The position numbers and the translations under genes are program-made. Positions 57,183-64,000 of a DNA stretch of 64,000 nucleotides are shown here, one piece after another. The notes below the pieces were generated by a model. It was not told the origin of the DNA and searched no databases. It saw nothing but the letters and a program-made list of their open reading frames with translations. Position 1 is the stretch's first letter. Each line of letters starts with the position of its first letter. The DNA is taken from contig DHPY01000116.1 in NCBI GenBank assembly GCA_002411015.1, positions 29,157-93,156 of the forward strand, given 5' to 3'. This DNA comes from Armatimonadetes bacterium UBA5352. GTDB taxonomy: Bacteria > Armatimonadota > Zipacnadia > Zipacnadales > UBA5352.

Positions 57183-59825
57183 ATGGATGTTCGCATGCCA
57201 TCGCAGCACGAGCAGTTCAACTATGATAGCTGGGCGGAGATCGAGGCGAAACTCGCCGCACTCGGCCTCTCTCTCCCCTATTCGACCGATTGCTCGGCGT
57301 TGGCGGTGCCTCAGCAGGCGGGTTCGCTGCGGATGCCCAACGCGATCGGCATACATCCCGTCGAGGGCTGCGACGGCTCCGCCGGCGGCCGCCCTGAGGC
57401 GCTCACCTTCCGCCGCTACGAGCGCTTTGCCCGCGGCGGCGCGGGGCTGATCTGGCTGGAGGCCACCGCGGTCCTCCACCGCGGGCGCGCCAACCCGCGC
57501 CAGCTGTGGCTGAGGCGCGAGACGGTCGATGACTTCGCGCGCATGGTGCAGACGATCTACCGCTGCGCCGCTGACGAGTTCGGCTCCGAGCACCGGCCCG
57601 TCACGATCGCGCAGCTCACACACTCCGGGCGCTACTCCAAGCCCGATGGAGCGGCCGCTCCGATCATCGCTTACCCGCACCCGATCCTCGACCCGCGGCA
57701 CAACCTCCCGGCGGACTACCCTGTCATCACCGACGCCGAGCTTGACACGCTCCAGGACCTGTACGTCGAGGCTGCCCGCTGTGCCCGCGACGCCGGCTTC
57801 GACGCGGTCGATGTGAAGGCGTGCCACGGCTACCTGCTCTACGAGCTTCTGAACGCCTTCACGCGCGAGGGCAGCCGCTACGGTGGCGACTACGCGGGCC
57901 GCACGCGGATGGTGCGTGAGATCGTGGCGCGCATCCGCGAGGAGGTCCCGGAGATCGCCATCGTCAGCCGCCTGAGCGTCTACGACGCCATGCCGCACCC
58001 CTACGGCTTCGGCATGGCGCAGGACGGCTCGATGGAGCCCGACCTCACCGAGCCGGTGCGCCTGATCAACGAACTGCGGGAGATTGGCGTCTGCCTCATC
58101 AATGTCGCCTACGGCAGCCCCTACTACAACCCGCACGTCGAGCGCCCCTACGACACCCATGAGATCGGCGGCTACGTGCCCGAGGAGCACCCTCTGACTG
58201 GCATCGTGACGATGGTTCAGCTCCACCGGGAGCTTGCCGCGCGGACCGGGATGCCGCTGATGGCGACCGGCTACACCTGGCTGCGAGAGTTCGCGCCAGG
58301 CCTCGGCGCGGCGCTCGTCGAGGCCGGCGAGGCCGTGAACATCGGCTGGGGCCGACAGGCGCTCGCGCACCCGGACTTCCCGCGCGAGATCGTCGAGCAG
58401 GGCGCGCTGACGCCCACGAAGCTGTGCATCTGCTGCTCGTCCTGCACGCAGATCATGCGCGATGGAGGCCGCTCGGGCTGCGTCGTCCGCGACTGGGAGA
58501 TCTACGAGCCGATCTTCCGCGCCGGTCAGGCGAAGAACCCGACGGTCATGCGCGAGCTTGCGACGATCTGCCGCGACTGCCATGCGCCGACCTGCCAGAG
58601 CGGCTGCCCGGCGAGCGTCAACGTACCGGGCTTCATCACCGCTATCGCCGATGGCGACGAGCGCCGGGCCTACCAGGTCCTGCGCGAGCGCAACCCGCTG
58701 CCGGAGGTCTGCGCCTACGTCTGCCCCGCCGAGACACAGTGTGAGGGCTCCTGCGTGCAGGCTCACCTCAGAGGCGCGGCCGTCCCGATCCGCCAGCTTC
58801 AGGGCTACGTCTGCGACATCGCCCGCCGCGAGGGCTGGGTGGCGCTTGAGGCGCCCGAGCAGCTTCTCGAGCGGCGCGTGGCGGTCATCGGCGCTGGCCC
58901 GGCGGGCGTCGCCTGCGCGATCCGTCTGCTGCAGGATGGCTTTGCCCTCACGATCATTGACGCAGCCGAGGAGCCGGGTGGCATCGCGGCTGAGACGATC
59001 CCGGCTGAGCGCCTGCTCGCGGAGGCCGCGCCCGCGGAGGTCACTGCGATTCTCGGCGGCTGCGACACCGACCGCCTGCACTGGCGCCTCGGGACGCGCA
59101 TGAGCGGCGAGCTCACGGTGGATGATCTGCTCGCGGAGGGCTTCGATGCGGTCTTCGTGGGCGTGGGAATGACACAGCCCGTCGGGCTTCCCGGGGCCGA
59201 GCGGCCATCCGAGGGCGTGGTGGATGCGCTGAGCTTCCTGCGCCGGGCGAAGTCAGACCCGTCGCTGCGGGTACCCGCGCGCGTGGCGGTGCTTGGTGGC
59301 GGCAACACGGCGATGGACGCGGCGGTCACGGCGAAGCGGCTGGGGGCGCTCGATGTCTACCTCGTCTACCGGCGCTCATTCCCGGAGATGCCCGCATGGC
59401 CCGCGGAGCGCGACGAGGCGCTCAACACGGGTGTGCACTTCATGCTGCTCACGCAGCCGCTGGGCTACGAGGGGGAGGACGGACGCCTCACCGGTGTGCG
59501 CGTTGCCAGCACGAGCCTCGGCGATCCGGACGCGTCCGGCCGCCGCAGCCCCGTCACGGATGAGAGCGCCGCGCGGGTGCTGGCGGTTGACCTCGCGATC
59601 GAGGCGATCGGCCAGGCGCCGCCGAGCGACATCGCGGAATGGCTGCCGGGCGTTGAGTTGACCGGCGGCGGCCTGATCGCCACGCGGAAGGGCTCGACGC
59701 GCACCTCGCGCGAGGGCGTCTACGCGGGCGGCGACATCGTCAACGGCGGCGCCACGGTGGTGCAGGCAGTCGCCGAGGGCGTCCGCGCGGCCGAGGAGAT
59801 CGCGCGGGACCTCGCAGGGCGGTAG
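57183..59825 (+). CDS. Fusion of old yellow enzyme-like and GltD-like Fe-S/FAD/NAD(P) modules
   Basis: 880 residues from the ATG with GGGAGC about eight bases upstream; the frame is open for 38 codons more. Residues 1-375 are an OYE-type FMN barrel: CDGSAGGRPEALTFRRYERF, IAQLTHSGRYSKPDG, CHGYLLYELLNAFTREG with RYGGDYAGRTRMVREIV. A first cysteine cluster (LCICCSSCTQIMRDGG) is near 415. Residues 455-545 resemble the DPYD/GltD N-terminal 4Fe-4S domain (CRDCHAPTCQSGCPASVNVP, VCPAETQCEGSCVQ). FAD site VAVIGAGPAGVACA near 565 and NAD(P) site VAVLGGGNTAMDAAVTAKRL near 700 follow. It probably shuttles electrons from NAD(P)H or ferredoxin to a reducible carbonyl or enoyl substrate, which is unknown. 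Confidence 0.88.
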   Translation: MDVRMPSQHEQFNYDSWAEIEAKLAALGLSLPYSTDCSALAVPQQAGSLRMPNAIGIHPVEGCDGSAGGRPEALTFRRYERFARGGAGLIWLEATAVLHRGRANPRQLWLRRETVDDFARMVQTIYRCAADEFGSEHRPVTIAQLTHSGRYSKPDGAAAPIIAYPHPILDPRHNLPADYPVITDAELDTLQDLYVEAARCARDAGFDAVDVKACHGYLLYELLNAFTREGSRYGGDYAGRTRMVREIVARIREEVPEIAIVSRLSVYDAMPHPYGFGMAQDGSMEPDLTEPVRLINELREIGVCLINVAYGSPYYNPHVERPYDTHEIGGYVPEEHPLTGIVTMVQLHRELAARTGMPLMATGYTWLREFAPGLGAALVEAGEAVNIGWGRQALAHPDFPREIVEQGALTPTKLCICCSSCTQIMRDGGRSGCVVRDWEIYEPIFRAGQAKNPTVMRELATICRDCHAPTCQSGCPASVNVPGFITAIADGDERRAYQVLRERNPLPEVCAYVCPAETQCEGSCVQAHLRGAAVPIRQLQGYVCDIARREGWVALEAPEQLLERRVAVIGAGPAGVACAIRLLQDGFALTIIDAAEEPGGIAAETIPAERLLAEAAPAEVTAILGGCDTDRLHWRLGTRMSGELTVDDLLAEGFDAVFVGVGMTQPVGLPGAERPSEGVVDALSFLRRAKSDPSLRVPARVAVLGGGNTAMDAAVTAKRLGALDVYLVYRRSFPEMPAWPAERDEALNTGVHFMLLTQPLGYEGEDGRLTGVRVASTSLGDPDASGRRSPVTDESAARVLAVDLAIEAIGQAPPSDIAEWLPGVELTGGGLIATRKGSTRTSREGVYAGGDIVNGGATVVQAVAEGVRAAEEIARDLAGR

Positions 59826-59837
59826 CTGCGCCAGAAG

Positions 59838-61601
59838 TCAGGTCCGCTCCGCCAGCGTTGTGGACGCCAGGTAGAACGTCCCGTCCTCGGCAATGTGTGT
59901 CAGGCGATTGACCATGTGAATCTCAATGCCGTCGGGCGGCTCAGCCGGCTGCCACTCCCACCGCGTCCCCACAACCAACGGGAACCACTCTTCGCGCTCT
60001 TCTGGACACTCGAAGCGCGACAACAGAGTCTGCGCAGTGATACCTGTCTCGGCCTCGTGGCGGAACGCCACGGGCCCAACGCCACGGGCGAACCACCAGT
60101 ACCACTCACCGGCCCAGATCTTGTTCGTCTCCGCCTCACGCGAGTCACTCTTCAGATCCTCGGGCGACCGCGTCATTGTCATGCGGATCAGCAGGCAGCT
60201 GTCGAACTCACCCGCAGGCGTGGGGATAATCTCCTCATCCGATGGCACCCACACACGCGTGTGCATCGGGTGAGGGGAGGTCGAGAAAGACGAGAACTCC
60301 TCCTGATAGCCGACATCAGGCCCGGTAACAGGCATCCATCCCATGTGACATAGGGGCCAGAAGCCACCGGCTATGACCGATCGTTCGTCAGCGCCCACAT
60401 CGCTGAAGGAATAGCCCGGTTGGGCTCTGAAGGCCAGTCGGTCTCCATCGAGGGCGACGGCATCAGCACTCGCGCCCCACAGTACCAGCCGCTTGCGCTC
60501 CGGCTCCGTGCCGGCAAAGCGCAGGAACTCCTCAGCGGCGTCCAGGCAGGCGGCGCTGCCATCGTAGGGCAGCCTGTCACGGAGCCCGAAGGCCCGCTCC
60601 CATATCTTCCTGGCGGACGGGAACTGCCCGTCCACTGCGACGTGCCACCCGCGGAAGAACAGGGCCGACCGCAGGTTCTCCAGCATCTCCATCTCCTCGT
60701 AGAGCGAGATGCAGTACTCCGCGATGGCAGAGCGCTCGCTTTCCGTCAACCCAGTGGCCTGGTAGCCGAAGTTCTCCAGATAGAGGGCCAGTTGCCGGCG
60801 GTCGCCTCGTTCCTCGAGGATGCGGATCTGCCGTCGTGTTACCTCCTGCCACCGCTCCCTGTCCTGGAAGAACGTCGCTGACTTCACGACGCTGAGCGCG
60901 CCGAACTCGATCTCACGGCGGACCTCGTCGTCCGCCTGCAGGTCGGACAGTCGCTTCAACACATCCTCGGCCGTTGCGCGCGCGTCGGCCATCTCATGCG
61001 CCTGCACCGCCGCCTGCGCCTCATCAAGGCTGCGCCGCACCGTCTCCACGGTGAACTGCTTGTCCGGGGCCTCGCTCTTGAGCGTCTCTTCGGTCATCGC
61101 CAGCACCTCCGCCTCAAGCTGCCGCCTGCCGCGCTCGATCCGGCCCTTAACAGTGCTCAGCGGCGCCTCGGTCAGGGCCGCGACCTCACCGTAAGTGTAA
61201 CCGTCAACCAGGAACAGCGTGAGCGCGAGGCGGTTGTCTGCGGGGAGGGCGGAGAGTGCGCGCGAGACGAGGTCGCGAGTGGCAACGCGCTCGGCCATGT
61301 CGTCCGCGCTGGCCTCGTCGGGGTTCAGCATGGCGAGATCATGCTGGGGGCTGCGCTGCCAGCTTACTGCGAGGTTGCGGCAGATGCGCAGCAGCCACGC
61401 CGGGAACGCCGAGGGGTTGCGGAGCGCAGGTAGCCGCTCCCAGGCACGCACAAACGTCTCCTGGGCGATATCGCGCGCGTGCTCGAAGTCGAGCACGACG
61501 TGATAGGCGCTGCCGAAGACGGCGTCCTGGTAGCGCTCCACCAGTTCGGTGAACGCCTCGGCATCACGCGCCTGTGCGCGTTCGACAGTCTCCTCGAGCA
61601 C
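59838..61601 (-). CDS. ECF-type sigma factor with large C-terminal extension
   Basis: 587 residues from the GTG with AGGGAGG eight bases upstream; an ATG 17 codons earlier lacks a site. Residues 5-95 are sigma region 2 (FTELVERYQDAVFGSAYHVV, DIAQETFVRAWERLPALRNP, AFPAWLLRICRNLAVSWQR). Residues 110-165 are region 4 (LPADNRLALTLFLVDGYTYG, LTEAPLSTVKGRIERGRRQL). The remaining 400 residues start with a helical part (about 170-370, repeat-like, with ARATAEDVLKRLSDLQ and AEYCISLYEEMEMLENLRSA) and end in a beta-rich part with WFPLVVGTRWEWQPAEPPDG, a motif more usual in exported proteins. No membrane segment is seen. It may be a sensory or anti-sigma-like domain in cis. No anti-sigma gene is adjacent. 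Confidence 0.85.
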   Translation of the reverse strand: MLEETVERAQARDAEAFTELVERYQDAVFGSAYHVVLDFEHARDIAQETFVRAWERLPALRNPSAFPAWLLRICRNLAVSWQRSPQHDLAMLNPDEASADDMAERVATRDLVSRALSALPADNRLALTLFLVDGYTYGEVAALTEAPLSTVKGRIERGRRQLEAEVLAMTEETLKSEAPDKQFTVETVRRSLDEAQAAVQAHEMADARATAEDVLKRLSDLQADDEVRREIEFGALSVVKSATFFQDRERWQEVTRRQIRILEERGDRRQLALYLENFGYQATGLTESERSAIAEYCISLYEEMEMLENLRSALFFRGWHVAVDGQFPSARKIWERAFGLRDRLPYDGSAACLDAAEEFLRFAGTEPERKRLVLWGASADAVALDGDRLAFRAQPGYSFSDVGADERSVIAGGFWPLCHMGWMPVTGPDVGYQEEFSSFSTSPHPMHTRVWVPSDEEIIPTPAGEFDSCLLIRMTMTRSPEDLKSDSREAETNKIWAGEWYWWFARGVGPVAFRHEAETGITAQTLLSRFECPEEREEWFPLVVGTRWEWQPAEPPDGIEIHMVNRLTHIAEDGTFYLASTTLAERT

Positions 61602-61660
61602 GGTCCGGCCTCCCTTCACCGAACATGACGCTCCAGAAGGGGGAATCTCCATGCGCCAAA

Positions 61661-61712
61661 GCCGTTGCCGTCTGCTGCCGTTTGCCGTCTTCCGCCGTCG
61701 TCCGCTGCCGTT
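61661..61712 (-). repeat. ACGGC-rich imperfect tandem repeat starting at a stop codon (copy B)
   Basis: On the plus strand GCCGT occurs six times in 52 bases at irregular 6-13-base intervals. On the minus strand this begins at the TGA of the creatininase-family gene and ends about 60 bases before the sigma-factor start. It resembles copy A at 24698-24731 in unit and position. Confidence 0.65.
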
Positions 61713-62494
61713 CAGTCGCTCTCGTAGGGATACCAGTCATCAAGCGGCGCGTTCGCCATCTCTACGAGCAGCTCGCTGATCCGGGCGGAGCACCTCTCGA
61801 TGTACTCCGCGCCCTTCTCCGCAGTTGACCCGGCGGGATTGCCGACGCCGGAGTGCGTGGTCAGGAGGTCCCACGGGCGTGCGACCCACGCCCAGCCCTC
61901 CCGCATCCCCGTCAGGCTGGGAGTGCGGACCGCGCCCTCGTCGGCCTGCTCCATCTCCACGAGATCCGGCCGCAGGTGCAGCATCAGCGAGGTCTCCATC
62001 TGCCCGCCGTGCTCGCCGGGGTCGTCGAAGATGGTCTCCATGTCCTGCAGGCCAGCCATCCACCAGTCAACCAGGATGATGCGAACGTCGGTCTCCCGGT
62101 AGAGCTCCCGGAGGAAGGTCTTCAGCTCGTTGCCGCCGTGCCCGTTGATGATCAGCAGCTTCATCAGCCGGTGGTGCTCGAGGCAGGAGACGATGTCGCG
62201 CAGCATCTGCAGGATCGTGGTCGGTTTGAAGCTCAGCGTCCACGGGAACTCCAGAGTGTTCTCGTTGACGCTCACGCCGATGGACGGCAGCAGCATGACC
62301 TCCGCGCCCTGCTCCCACGCCGCCGCGCATGCTGTATCGGCGATCGCCTCGACCTGCATCGTATCGGTGCCGTAGGGCAGGTGCAGGTTGTGCGCCTCAG
62401 TCGCGCCGATTGGCAGAACGGCTACCTCGTACGGCACCTGCTCCGCCCGGCCAAGGTTCGTCTCTACGAGCTTCCACGCCCGGATCTCAGACAC
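61712..62494 (-). CDS. Creatininase-family amidohydrolase
   Basis: 260 residues from the GTG with AGAGGTG seven bases upstream; a TTG two codons earlier is too close to the site. Metal-binding and catalytic signs of the family: LPIGATEAHNLHLPYGTD (Glu, His, Asp ligands), LLIINGHGGNELKTFLREL, and HGGQMETSLMLHLRPDLV. Members hydrolyse cyclic or linear amides such as creatinine or formamidopyrimidines with divalent metals. The substrate here is unknown. It lies 17 bases downstream of the YebC-family gene and is probably co-transcribed from the promoter at 63314-63343. Confidence 0.85.
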   Translation of the reverse strand: MSEIRAWKLVETNLGRAEQVPYEVAVLPIGATEAHNLHLPYGTDTMQVEAIADTACAAAWEQGAEVMLLPSIGVSVNENTLEFPWTLSFKPTTILQMLRDIVSCLEHHRLMKLLIINGHGGNELKTFLRELYRETDVRIILVDWWMAGLQDMETIFDDPGEHGGQMETSLMLHLRPDLVEMEQADEGAVRTPSLTGMREGWAWVARPWDLLTTHSGVGNPAGSTAEKGAEYIERCSARISELLVEMANAPLDDWYPYESD

Positions 62495-62511
62495 GAGCAA
62501 GCACCTCTTCG

Positions 62512-63270
62512 TCAGGCATTCTGCTCTTCGTACGCTGCCATGGCCTCGTCAGAAATGTCGAAGTTCGCGTAGACATGCTGGACGTCATCGTGGTCGTCGA
62601 GGTCCTCAAGCAGGCGCAGAAGCTTGCCCACCTGGTCGTCGGGAACCTTCACTGTGCTGGTGGGGAGCATCGACAGCTCCGCGCGCTCCACGGGGATCTG
62701 CGCTTCCTTCAGCGCCGCCAGCACCTGGTGGAAATCCTCCATGCCGGTGCGGATCTCCCAGTACTCCTCATCGTCCTCGACGATGTCCTCCGCGCCCGCT
62801 TCAGCACTCGCAAGGAACAGATCGTCATAGTCAACCTCGCGCGGCACGGTGATGACGCCCTTCAGCTCGAACATCCACGTGACTGAGCCTGCCCCGCTCA
62901 TCTTCCCGTCTCGCTTGGACATGATGTTGCGGATCTCCGCGACGCTCCGCTGGTTGTTATCGGTGACGCACTCCACCAGCATCGCCACGCCGCCCGGCCC
63001 GTAGCCCTCGTACCGCACCGACTCGAACTCAACGCCCTCAAGCTCGCCAGTGCCGCGCTTGATCGCGTACTCGATGTTGTCCTTTGGCATATCCGCCGCC
63101 GACGCCTGGTCAATCAGCGACCGCAGCGTCGGGTTGTCGTCAGGTTTGCCACCGCCCTCGCGCGCAGCCACCATCAGCGCGCGTGAGAACTTCGAGAACA
63201 TCTTCGAACGCTTCACGTCCTGCCGCGTCTTGCGGTGAACTCGGTTGGCCCACTTGGAATGACCAGCCAT
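62512..63270 (-). CDS. YebC/PmpR-family transcriptional regulatory protein
   Basis: 252 residues. The ATG of MAGHSKWANRVHRKTRQDVK follows GGAGTGGGTGGC; an earlier start three codons upstream overlaps it. The rest is diagnostic of the family: GGGKPDDNPTLRSLIDQAS, NIEYAIKRGTGELEGVEFES, RYEGYGPGGVAMLVECVTDN and NRSVAEIR-like (NQRSVAEIRNIMSKRDGKMS). Family members bind DNA as regulators of, for example, quorum-sensing and Holliday-junction genes, and some act on translation. The usual neighbour ruvC is not in this window. A clear promoter lies upstream. Confidence 0.94.
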   Translation of the reverse strand: MAGHSKWANRVHRKTRQDVKRSKMFSKFSRALMVAAREGGGKPDDNPTLRSLIDQASAADMPKDNIEYAIKRGTGELEGVEFESVRYEGYGPGGVAMLVECVTDNNQRSVAEIRNIMSKRDGKMSGAGSVTWMFELKGVITVPREVDYDDLFLASAEAGAEDIVEDDEEYWEIRTGMEDFHQVLAALKEAQIPVERAELSMLPTSTVKVPDDQVGKLLRLLEDLDDHDDVQHVYANFDISDEAMAAYEEQNA

Positions 63271-63313
63271 GCCACCCACTCCTTCTGTCTCTGCGTCTCA
63301 ACTCGGGAGGTTG

Positions 63314-63343
63314 ATTATAGCACCCGCGTGCCGGTCGGGGCAA
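63314..63343 (-). promoter_or_regulatory. Sigma-70-type promoter for the YebC-creatininase unit
   Basis: On the minus strand TTGCCC (63338-63343), an 18-base spacer and a perfect TATAAT (63314-63319). The ATG at 63270 is about 43 bases past the -10. Confidence 0.75.
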
Positions 63344-63372
63344 GTTGCGCCACCGCGGCAGACAGCGTACGC

Positions 63373-63405
63373 GTGAAGGGCCCGGGACGTACCCGGGCCC
63401 TTCAC
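63373..63405 (-). terminator. Hairpin after the DUF2135-like gene
   Basis: 14-base perfect arms, GTGAAGGGCCCGGG (63373-63386) and CCCGGGCCCTTCAC (63392-63405), with loop ACGTA. It lies 24 bases beyond the minus-strand stop codon at 63429-63431. No T-tract. Confidence 0.75.
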
Positions 63406-63428
63406 AGTGACCCCAGAGTCATGCGCTA

Positions 63429-64000
63429 CTACTTGGTGCGCACACCGGTCGTCTCGGCACCGTTGTTGATGACCTGGTTGTCGGCCGTGACGACGCTGAC
63501 CGCGCCATCGGCTGTGACCACCACATCAAACGGCCGCCACCAGTTCGGCGCCGCGACCGGATACTCCTCGGCATCATCGGTCGTGAAGGTATGCGGCCCG
63601 AAGACACGCGAGACGGCGTTCGATGCCAGTCCTCCAGTCACCACGCGCACCGTTACCCCATAGCGGGTCGCCTCGTCGAGATCGTAGCTGTTGATCGCCA
63701 CGCGCCAGCGGCCGGGGATGATCTGCGTGGCAGTGAAGTTCTCGGGGCCGAAGCCCTCGGTGTCGTCAACGTCGAGCTGCCCACCGGTGATGGACTTATT
63801 GTGCCACGACGAGTGGCCCGCCAGGTTCGGCGACCATGTGTGCAGGTCCGGGTCGCTGGTGGCCTCGTTCCAGGTGAGGGTCACGCGGAAGACGAAGTCG
63901 CTGCCCGCCGGCGGCGTCCAGGTCACCTGCAGCGGCGTCTCAGGAGCAATCACCGTGCAGATCTGGTTGCCGACCATCATCTGGAACGTGTTCACTCCAG
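63429..64000 (-). CDS. Exported beta-rich protein with DUF2135-like domain, C-terminal part (5' end outside window)
   Basis: 190 codons are visible and the frame runs off the window edge without a start, so only the C-terminus is seen. The pattern FRVLTWN-type (VFRVTLTWNEATSDPDLHTW), GGQLDVDDTEGFGPENFTAT and IIPGRWRVAINSYDLDEATR matches the DUF2135/YfaP-like group of exported beta-sandwich domains. The C-terminal 40 residues repeat beta-strand segments. It is probably a large secreted or surface protein. Identity of the missing part, and any enzymatic domain, cannot be judged. Confidence 0.65.
   Translation of the reverse strand, partial: GVNTFQMMVGNQICTVIAPETPLQVTWTPPAGSDFVFRVTLTWNEATSDPDLHTWSPNLAGHSSWHNKSITGGQLDVDDTEGFGPENFTATQIIPGRWRVAINSYDLDEATRYGVTVRVVTGGLASNAVSRVFGPHTFTTDDAEEYPVAAPNWWRPFDVVVTADGAVSVVTADNQVINNGAETTGVRTK

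Overview
The window is GC-rich, gene-dense bacterial chromosome. It most resembles Armatimonadota or a close relative (inference). Two adjacent pseudopilins carry the N-terminal sequence ILFPVFARAREKARQ followed by SCLSN-x-KQ or a close variant, plus a C-terminal H-x9-DG motif, a combination typical of that phylum. The same stretch carries secreted heparinase II/III, DUF4038, DUF4091/CBM9 and LamG proteins, Cu-amine-oxidase-N domains, a zinc-ribbon TMEM43 protein and a lipid A operon, so the cell is a diderm that makes lipopolysaccharide. Planctomycetota or Hydrogenedentota are less likely alternatives. I saw no tRNA, rRNA, CRISPR array, transposase, integrase or phage gene.

Layout. 1-7 kb: the end of a Wzz/GumC-like protein, a secreted apiosidase-like hydrolase (minus strand), a sialidase-like propeller protein and two pseudopilins. 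7-12 kb: a DegT-type aminotransferase, then a minus-strand PAC2-znuA-znuC-znuB unit with overlapping genes. 12-16.6 kb: a large heparinase II/III protein, an uncharacterised conserved protein, a ferredoxin and a membrane-anchored protein. 16.6-21.7 kb (minus): PfkB kinase, Cu-amine-oxidase-N protein, NifU-like protein, fructose-6-phosphate-aldolase-type transaldolase, Gfo/Idh/MocA oxidoreductase and a first Lgt. 21.7-30 kb (minus): pseudopilin, LamG protein, a large secreted protein of unknown fold, a URO-D-family protein and a CBM9/DUF4091 protein, a probable glycan-processing set. 30-36 kb: an ABC exporter pair, a TPR protein, a second heparinase II/III protein and a frameshifted GPH-type sugar symporter. 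37-40 kb (minus): TMEM43-like zinc-ribbon protein followed by two AIM24 paralogues.

40-54.4 kb (plus) is the housekeeping core: ileS, a DksA/TraR-type protein, lspA, a second lgt and an HD phosphohydrolase. A consensus sigma-70 promoter then leads into fabZ-lpxA-lpxB-(isoprenylcysteine-methyltransferase-like gene)-msbA-waaA-lpxK-lpxL-like acyltransferase. This covers lipid A acylation, disaccharide formation, flipping, Kdo transfer, 4'-phosphorylation and late acylation, but neither lpxC nor lpxD is in the window.

54.4-64 kb: a GH26-like hydrolase, a UgpC/MsmK-type sugar ABC ATPase with its own promoter and no permease nearby, an old-yellow-enzyme/GltD-like fusion, an ECF sigma factor with a C-terminal extension of about 400 residues, a creatininase-family amidohydrolase, a YebC-family regulator and the end of a secreted DUF2135-like protein.

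The points most worth a second look are the sigma-factor fusion, the IleRS active-site His-to-Gln changes, the TMEM43/AIM24 operon, a hairpin that buries the Shine-Dalgarno sequence of a heparinase gene, the single-base frameshift in the symporter, a likely CTG start for lpxK, and ACGGC-rich repeats that begin at stop codons. Where a start codon was chosen over a longer open frame, the reason is given in the entry.
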